The position numbers were made by a program, and so were the translations under genes. From Rotaria sordida (Eukaryota > Rotifera > Eurotatoria > Philodinida > Philodinidae), in the NCBI GenBank assembly GCA_905250125.1, contig CAJNOL010000383.1:62001-126000 (forward strand): a stretch of DNA of 64,000 nt, read 5' to 3'. Within the stretch, counting starts at the first letter, position 1; every line of letters begins with the position of its first letter. Below, piece by piece: positions 55,962 to 64,000 of the stretch. Below the pieces are notes generated by a model. It ran no database searches. It was not told where the DNA came from and was given only the letters and a program-made list of their open reading frames with translations.

Positions 55962-58573
55962 TTATCGTTGATATTTTCTAAAACGTAATAAATATCTTAG
56001 AAGTTCATGACGAAATTTCTTTCCACAAAATGAATAAAGAAAAAAATTTATTGAATATGATAAATATGATATATGTTGTGCTATAATAACGATAATATAA
56101 AATATATGAAAAAAATTTAAATTAATTATTGATTGATTTTCTGTACTAATTGTTGCTATTGTATAAGCAAAATTTGGATTTTCCATTATTGTTGAAATAG
56201 TTACATTAGAATTATTTATTTGATTTAGATAATTTCGAACAGAATTATTAATTAATTGAGATTTTTTTATTGTATAAATTTTTAAAGTAATTGAACAGAT
56301 GTGTGAAGGAGCATTAAGTAATAGAAAACAAGTTGAAACTAAAATAAGCATACGTGTTACATGATGTGATTGAGCCTGAGAACGTGTTGTTGAACGTATT
56401 GAAGCTGTACGATGAGGTGTACCAGCAACAGTTAGAAAATGATCTTTAATTTCTTCATTGACTGATAATCGATGTTTTGAATTCTAAATTAGAAAGATAA
56501 TATATTATAGAATTCAATTATCTTGCTTAATATGCGATTTAATAACATTCATTTTGACTTCGAACTGTCAATGCGAAAGATTCTTTGCATGAAAATATAA
56601 ATCCTGAATTACAAAACTCGTACTAAATATGAACCAGAATCAATGTTAATTGAGAATCAAGACATGGCGAAGCAATCTCTTCCGGATATCAAGTTAACCT
56701 TTTCAGCAATTCTATACATTATGTCAAGAACACATTTGGTACATCCGACAGATTCTGTTAAAAGTCTTTAGGAATTTCAAATTGTTCCTTCGACTGAGAA
56801 TATTTGAATAAAATACTTACAGTATTATTCTCTTTTTTGCTTTGGGCTAACATTAATATAAAGTTTATTAGCAGAGAACTCAAAATAACTAACGTTCATT
56901 ATCAAAATTTCAATATTCCTTCTTGCTATATTACACTACATTTTATTTCGAATATCCTTCTTTTAGTAGACACATAGGAATAGGTTTTTTTGACTTTTAG
57001 GTTCAATCTTACTGACACTTATCTAGAGAATCTTATCGTCAGTTTTGCTGTGCAATAAATTCAACATATGATAAATACTTTATACTTATCGAATTATTAT
57101 TGAAAATATAAGAGTGGATAAACTATCAGAGTTTTCAAGAATTTAATCTCAGTGTATATATTTTGTAAAAAAATAAATGCTAAATTGAATATTTTCTAAT
57201 GAATAAATTTTCAACTGTTTTGTTATACATGAAAAATTATTTTCTTTTCCTTTCTTGTGAAAATTATCTGATGAATTCGATTATACTTTATTAAAAATTT
57301 TATTATAAATCCTGCAACAATATCCTAGACTATATCATTCAGCCATTTGTGTTCTATTAAATCTGAGCCATTTATGCATAATGTTATCATAAATTGATGC
57401 TACATGAAAAGTTCATTTTTTTTTCTGGATCAATGCATATTCTAGAATATTGTATTTTGGTATTCGATAAAAGCAAACTATTAATAGAACTAATTATGTG
57501 ACATAATGAAAATCTTTTATTTTTATAAAGAAAAACGATGTAAAATAATTGCTTTCTCTTTTTTTAAGGGTAATAAATAATGACATATGTAGTAAATGCT
57601 ACAGCAAAGAATACACATCTTAATTTACAGTCTATTCTAAGACCTATAATGTATGAGAATTAATTTTATATTAAATATCTAAACGAATATTAATCTAATC
57701 TACCCAATAATAATTGAAGTATTTTGAAAATATCAATAGTTTTTTTTTTTTTATAATACCTTAGTATTTAGTACTGTTGTAATTTCAGATAATTTTGTTT
57801 GTGAAATTGAATCGAATGAACCTGTACTTTTTCTTACTGAATTTAATGTTAAAATATTTCTATTTGATCGTTTTTTATATGATAATTGTTTATTATTTCG
57901 AGAAGTTTTTCTTAAATGAAATATAATTAATAAATTTAATACAGCAATTATTGTAAATGGTATAACAAATGATGATAATGCATCGGATATAAACCAATTT
58001 AAATTTAATTCTTCTTGACAATTTTCATAATGATTATTTTTAATAAGCATTAAACAATAAGAAATACCAAGTAAAATAAATAATGTTAAAATAATATAAT
58101 GTAAAAATTGAATTCTTCTTTCAATAAATGCACTTAAAGGAAATTTAACAGCAATAAAACGTTGAATTGTAAAATGAACTGTAAAACAAGCTGATAATAA
58201 TTCAGCTAAATGAGAAAAAAATGATAATAAACGACAAAATAAATCGGAATCTAATTCGATTAAATCATTTAAACAACGAGAAACAAGTGCTAAATTAAAT
58301 AATAGATCAGTAGTTGCTAAAATCAAAAAATAAAAAATAATAAAATAAATATATTTGTTTTTTTTTTTTTATGTATATTTATTTACCAAGTGCGATTAAT
58401 GTACAATTGTTAAAATTTTTTGTAAGAGATCGTTTAGATAACATAACTATTGTAATAACATTTCCAGCAATGCCAATCAAAGAAACAATAATAATATATG
58501 GTATCGATATTTGCATAAGAATAACCTGAATATTTTCTATTGTGTTATTTGATTCAAGTCGATTATTGGACAT
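55962..58573 (-). CDS. Rhodopsin-class G-protein-coupled receptor, neuropeptide-receptor-like (3 exons, 421 aa)
   Basis: Exons are 58573-58387, 58316-57760 and 56483-55962 (phases 1 and 0; 1266 nt). Seven hydrophobic helices can be traced. TM1 has the GN motif (GIAGNVITIVML). TM2 has the D (ATTDLLFNLAL). TM3 starts at the conserved Cys (LFCRLL), with QRF in place of DRY (IQRFIAVKFP). TM4 is followed by an ECL2 Cys (ENCQEE). TM5 has the Pro (FVIPFTII). TM6 is LILVSTCFLLLNAP. TM7 ends SINFFLYSFCGKKFR, an NxxxY variant of NPxxY, followed by helix 8. The loop between TM6 and TM7 is unusually long (about 55 residues) with several N-x-S/T sites. The N-terminus has NNT. Ligand unknown; FMRFamide-like or other peptide receptors are the nearest type I can suggest. 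Confidence 0.85.
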
Positions 58574-61500
58574 TTCTTTTTTTTCGTTTTTGGTTGTATT
58601 TAATAATATTCAAATGAAATATATCTTAAGCATTTAATCTAAATATAGATAAGAGAAGGTTTAGAATAATTAAAGTTATGAAATCAGTTAATTTGAGAAA
58701 AATAAATTGATCGAAGAAAAATCTGATGTTTTACGCACATTGTGTTCGGAAGAAGGTGAACATGAATGATTGCTGCAGTTTATTCTCATTTATGAATGAA
58801 CAAGTTAAATACTTACTGTGCACGTGTTCTATAGTTTTCTCTGTTGGTTTATTAAAATAAATATGATTTATGACATATATAATATGAGATTTTAAATAAA
58901 GTAAAAAGGAATTTTTCTTGTTTCTAAACAATCAACAATAAACTAAAATTCAACTGAAATAAAAAATAAGAAGATTTCATAGTCATAATTAATATATGTC
59001 TATTAAAATGATATGCAAGACATGATGAATTGATACATTCTAGATATTTCCTTCATTAGATCCTTTTTGTTTTATTGTCATATTAAACGTAGTGAAAATA
59101 ATAAGACAAGAAAGAAGGAAACAAAAGAATAATTCAAAGTTTTATTTGCGTACTCTTCCTACGTCAAGAAAAATGTGTGGGAATGCATTTTTTATTAGGC
59201 TAGCAAAATGATTGCTTATATGTTTAAAGTCATGCATCGAACTTTTCTACTTCATTTTAATCATAATTATTATCTGTACACTGTCACACATTGTAAGCTT
59301 ATGCATAGATTATCGACGACAGTTGACATTAATGTTAGATTATTTTGTGTTTTGTCGGCGAGATGAGGAAAAGAAATGAAATTTTAAAGAACTTTAAACA
59401 AAAAAAAAAGGATCTTTCCTAAATTGAAAAAGTTTTTTTCTGAAAAAAAAAACGGAAGATAATAATGGAGAATATACTAATAAGAAATAATAACAATGAT
59501 ACTAAACCTTCGAAAGGTGAACTTATGGTTTAAAGTTCTTATTACAACTTAATTATCTGTTTTTTTTTTTGCCATGATTATGTCGTAGCCAGCTTGCTAA
59601 TGTCTCAAACCATAGTATAAGAAAAAAAAAAGAATGTCCTTATTACTAAAAGAGAGAAAAAAAAAACAAAGAATGTGTTAATAAGAAAATAGAGAGAATA
59701 TAAATTATCTGTGCATGAACGTTATAAAATAATATTTGATATGACAAAAAAAAGGTCTCATATTTCTTCAGTTATACTATATGTTTGTTCCTGAATGACT
59801 TTTTCTATTAAATAAAAGGAAACAAAAAAATAAATAAATAAGAAATTTCTTTCTATGATCTAACTAAAACTCATATTAATAAGCATTCATGAATATGCCT
59901 TTTATATTCTTTTACCCTTCTCTTTAAAAATTTTCATTTTCAAAAAAAAATAAATTCTTACGTCAACAAAAACCTTTCAAGTCTACTTTAAAATATAGTA
60001 ATATCAACATTAGATTAGTATATGCATGAGGAAATTTAACGGAAAAATAAAGAAACACCTGTCAAAAGATTTTTTTCTCTTTTGAAGCTTTTTCTTATTT
60101 TAAAGTAGAGTACTTTTTAAAATTATTAGAACGTTGCGTTAAAAATAGCATATGTTAATGCTTGACATTCTTTTCACATTTATTCATGTAGAAATTAAAG
60201 ATAGTTCTATTAAAGTTTTCTTAACCTTCGGATGGTTTTTGTGAGTCCAGCTAGAGCCACATAATATCATTTTTTCGTTCCCTTCTACGTTAATATGTAT
60301 CCTTTTCTAAGCGATTTCTTTTCTAATTCTCAGAGCTAAGCTTAGAAAAGAGATCGCTCGGAAAAGGATGCGTTATAGCGTAGCAGGAAATAAAAAATGG
60401 TATTATGTAGGTCCAACTGGACCCGAAAAAGTCATCCGAGGGTTATGATTATTCTATTTCTTCATTCAATTATCATAGATTTATATAATCTGTTAGCAAT
60501 AGGTTTTTAATGTAAGAAAATGAGCATTTTATTTTATTTTTTTTATTAATCATTATACTCTTTCATTTTTGAATTTAAATAAATTCATTTCTTCTAGTCT
60601 TTTTTTTTTCGGCTATCTTCTTAAGTAAGAAAGTAACACTTCTATATAGATCAGACTAGTCCTACCGTTAAATATATTTCTTAGCTAATTTGCATTATCC
60701 ATAGCCTAGTATTAGTAAATACTTTATCTTAAGTATGTCTATAGCAATTAACATGTTTACAATATGTGTTTTGGCAATGGAATGTCAAATGAAGCTTATT
60801 ATTATTATTGTTATTCTTGTTTCTTTAAGCATAAAATAAACAAACGTAATACTTGTTTGAATTCTTTCATATTTTTCATTAGGAATATTTATAGAATAAA
60901 TAGTTTTCAAGTGTTAAAGTTATTTTTAGTGAGATTTAATGTTGAAAAAGTAGCAGAAAAGATATGTGCTCTTCGTTCACATTTAAAAAAAAATGGTGTT
61001 TAGAGTTAATTGAATATTTTCCATAGATTTTTTTCGTCCATAAAGTGTTTTCTAATGACAATTTTATTTTTCTTGATATTATGTGGATAGATTATAATCA
61101 AATAATCAGATTTTTCAGATTAAAATAAAATTTTAGAAATATGAGACGCATTCCAATTCTATTTAATTGTCCATATTTTTTAAAATCAATATGATATATC
61201 ATGAAAATCAAATGAAATAATTTTCGATATTGTAAAATACTGATAAAGTTATCAGTTTTTTAAAATAATAACGAATTTAAAAAAACAATACAAACAGAGA
61301 TTTGTTTTAAATTAAGATAAATTCATCTGTCTTGTATGAATAGTCGTATTTCTAAAAATTAACTTTCATCACTCTTAAAAATAATTAGATCAAATAAATT
61401 GATCGAAAAAATTCAAAAAATGATTTTTTAATATTTGCTTTGAATCTGTCAATGTCCAACTTTAAATATCAATCAAACGGATATGCATATATATTTATTC

Positions 61501-62034
61501 CTACAGCGAATAGACGATTTTTAGATTTTTAATTCATGATTATTTTCTTCTATGTAAAGTCGGTGCATTTGGTTCCATGTGAAATAGATAAGATCAAAAA
61601 ATTTCTTGTGAATGTTCTGCTTTCGTCTGTCAAATAGGTACAGTGTTACTTCTCCTTCAATTTTAATAAGAATTTAAATGAAACCTCGCTATCATTCGAT
61701 ACACTATTATAATTTGTTTCCTTACTAAGTGAGCTTGTTTCATATAAATGGTCTTTATTTTTTAAATCAACAATTTATACAAGTTGGTATTCGACTTGTA
61801 ATATTCTCTAGCGCGTTTTATAATTAATATGAATAACTATTGAAGCTGATTTTGTAATAATGACTAATAAAATCTTGATAGTCTTATTTTACATGAATTA
61901 ATATCCTTACAATCTGTTAATAAGAAAAATATTAATAACTTAATATGACATATTTTCTTAATCGGATTTTATTCGGCATCGAAATTCATATACTTTCAAT
62001 GGAAATTGTTATCGGATAATTAATTTTTTTTAAT
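58574..62034. other. Intergenic, AT-rich, no supported gene
   Basis: Apart from the foldback at 60222-60446 I see only short chance ORFs and homopolymer A/T runs. Confidence 0.45.
60222..60446. repeat. Palindrome about 225 bp
   Basis: TTAACCTTCGGATGGTTTTT on the left faces AAAAAGTCATCCGAGGGTTAT on the right. GTCCAGCTAGAGCCACATAATA faces its counterpart TATTATGTAGGTCCAACTGGAC, and CTAAGCGATTTCTTTTCTAA faces TTAGAAAAGAGATCGCTCGG. The arms meet near 60340 with almost no spacer. No coding capacity. Confidence 0.85.
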
Positions 62035-63613
62035 AAAGGACGGAGGCGGATAAGGCCATTTTCTGGCCCCCCAATATTTTTGCATAAAAATCATATATTT
62101 GGAATCAGCATCGAATTCTGAACAAAATGAGGTATTTTTTTTACTAAAAAAATGACTTTTATCTTTTTTGAAAAATTCTCGCCCCTATGACCCCTCAGGA
62201 ACTTCGAAAATTTTTTTTTCTCAAATTTCTGTGAAGCATACATAATTTGATTCAGTTTTTCATGCCGATCACAAAGATCGCATCGAAAATTGAAAAAAAT
62301 TCAATCTTGGCCGAAAAAAGTGGAATTTATTCAGAGGTGACGTTAGTTGCCTAATGAAGTTGATGTTGTTTTGGAGCGCAATGGAAAGGTTTGGTAGCGC
62401 TGAAAACTCGCTAGATATACTCAAAAACATATAAGCTTTCAGAATATTTCAATTAAAATACTCAAAATGCCAAGTTTTATTGTAAAATATCGTATTAAGG
62501 CCCAAAAACCGTGAAGAACCATATCTTTGTTGATTTGATTTTTCTCTATCGGTCTTAGTAGATGCGGTAACAATCTGAAATTTATACCAGATATTCAGTT
62601 TTGAATACTCTATCGAATGAGCCTACTTTGGTTCGAAAACAAAATATGCTTTTTTTGAAAACCGGATTTTTGAGTCGTAGGTTTTCCAGAAAACCTTTGA
62701 GATTTTTTTAAATATGCAGTTCGATAGAGCATAAAATTTGGAATCAAATGGTGTGCCGCTCGAATTTTTGCGATATTTGTGGGCTGAAATGTCAAACTTT
62801 CAAAAATCCAGATTTTTTGGTGGACTTTTTTCTTATCCAATTCTCAAATGCTGCAGTTCTTTGAAAAACGATCAGAAAAATTTGAGCGACACACCATTTG
62901 ATTCCAAATTTTATGCTCTATCGAACTGCATATTTAAAAAAATCTCAAAGGTTTTCTGGAAAACCTACGACTCAAAAATCCGGTTTTCAAAAAAAGCATA
63001 TTTTGTTTTCGAACCAAAGTAGGCTCATTCGATAGAGTATTCAAAACTGAATATCTGGTATAAATTTCAGATTGTTACCGCATCTACTAAGACCGATAGA
63101 GAAAAATCAAATCAACAAAGATATGGTTTTTCACGGTTTTTGGGCCTTAATACGATATTTTACAATAAAACTTGGCATTTTGAGTATTTTAATTGAAATA
63201 TTCTGAAAGCTTATATGTTTTTGAGTATATCTAGCGAGTTTTCAGCGCTACCAAACCTTTCCATTGCGCTCCAAAACAACATCAACTTCATTAGGCAACT
63301 AACGTCACCTCTGAATAAATTCCACTTTTTTCGGCCAAGATTGAATTTTTTTCAATTTTCGATGCGATCTTTGTGATCGGCATGAAAAACTGAATCAAAT
63401 TATGTATGCTTCACAGAAATTTGAGAAAAAAAAATTTTCGAAGTTCCTGAGGGGTCGGTCATAGGGGCGAGAATTTTTCAAAAAAAATAAAAGTCATTTT
63501 TTTAGTAAAAAAAATACCTCATTTTGTTCAGAATTCGATGCTGATTCCAAATATATGATTTTTATGCAAAAATATTGGGGGCCAGAAAATGGCCTTATCC
63601 GCCTCCGTCCTTT
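62035..63613. mobile_element. Nearly perfect 1.58 kb palindrome (long-arm foldback element)
   Basis: The left arm 62035-62772 and right arm 62874-63613 are reverse complements over about 738 bp with very few differences (for example a 4-bp GACC/GGTC-type duplication near 63457, and single substitutions). The ends are AAAGGACGGAGGCGGATAAG and CTTATCCGCCTCCGTCCTTT. The unpaired centre is about 100 bp. Frames in the arms (minus 62610-62840, plus 62738-63022) mirror each other and look non-coding. There is no transposase and no clear target-site duplication. Confidence 0.92.
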
Positions 63614-64000
63614 CTCTATATTAGATTGTTTAAACAAGTTTCATTTTGAATCTGAATATATGATATTTATTTTTTGAAAGAACAATGCTTTTTAATTATA
63701 TATATTGATAGATAACGATCATGAAATATTTCTTGATAGTTATATCAATGACAAATTTTATTCTTCATTTGCAACAAAAAAAAAAAAAACTAAAACGACA
63801 ATTTGCTTAATGATTTTAATATTCTTTGTTTGAGTAGTCGTGTATTTTTTTTTTTATTCCGTCGTGCAAAATTGCGTTCCATTTCATATTTCTATGATAT
63901 TATTAAGTATTTTATTTTCTTTACTAAAAAACTCATTTTATGCCTGGTTGAATTTTTTCTCAACGTCTTTTTTTGTGAATTTGAAAGTGATAGTTAATTA
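63614..64000. other. Window end, no supported gene
   Basis: AT-rich DNA with homopolymer runs; nothing recognisable. Confidence 0.4.

Noticed and set aside
62610..63022. ORFs on both strands inside the long palindrome
   Set aside because: They are mirror images of one another across the palindrome centre and show no protein-like features.

Overview
This window looks like nuclear DNA of an invertebrate animal, most likely a rotifer of the bdelloid type. That placement is an inference. What I see is AT-rich DNA (roughly 70% A+T by eye), the standard genetic code, genes broken by many 45-100 bp GT-AG introns plus a few 1-2 kb introns, and a paramyosin gene, which is an invertebrate muscle protein. 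I built the gene models by joining exons at GT/AG sites and checking that reading phase closes across every junction.

Layout: (1) 1-1585 is intergenic with a foldback repeat, then a two-exon TMEM35/DoxX-like membrane protein (1586-2116, +). (2) 2117-7139 holds no gene I can support, but has a 1.1 kb foldback element with two more palindromes nested inside it (5705-6845). (3) Paramyosin, 14 exons, 825 aa (7140-13718, -). (4) An unrecognised 490-aa low-complexity protein with a 10-residue tandem repeat (15209-18050, -). (5) About 18-25.3 kb is transposon debris: a hAT transposase pseudogene, a mariner transposase fragment, a small foldback element, and one GC-richer orphan ORF. (6) An unrecognised 306-aa protein built from seven exons separated only by phase-1 introns (25873-27226, +). 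(7) A 2.2 kb composite foldback element carrying a ~68-bp satellite array (27511-29728). (8) A partial two-exon unknown gene (31049-33141, +), an unusual CACTGACA-rich palindrome (34240-34531) and a one-exon coiled-coil-like unknown (35986-36768, +). (9) A compact minus-strand cluster, UPF1 (41096-48046) > RING-like/ARB2 protein (38358-40815) > CHMP2B (37103-38289), with gaps of 280 and 68 bp. (10) A 560-bp palindrome beside a small secreted cysteine-rich peptide gene (50691-50975, -), repeat-rich DNA, a rhodopsin-class GPCR (55962-58573, -), then a 225-bp palindrome and a nearly perfect 1.58 kb palindrome (62035-63613).

The recognisable genes are housekeeping or muscle genes: nonsense-mediated decay (UPF1), ESCRT-III membrane scission (CHMP2B), an ARB2-domain protein and thick-filament structure (paramyosin). 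Four of them (paramyosin, UPF1, RING-ARB2, CHMP2B) have a strong splice acceptor 0-11 nt before the ATG with no obvious cis donor. Together with the 68-bp spacing this suggests spliced-leader trans-splicing and perhaps an operon. The other main theme is the density of foldback (inverted-repeat) elements: at least ten, from 0.17 to 2.2 kb, several nested, all apparently without transposase.
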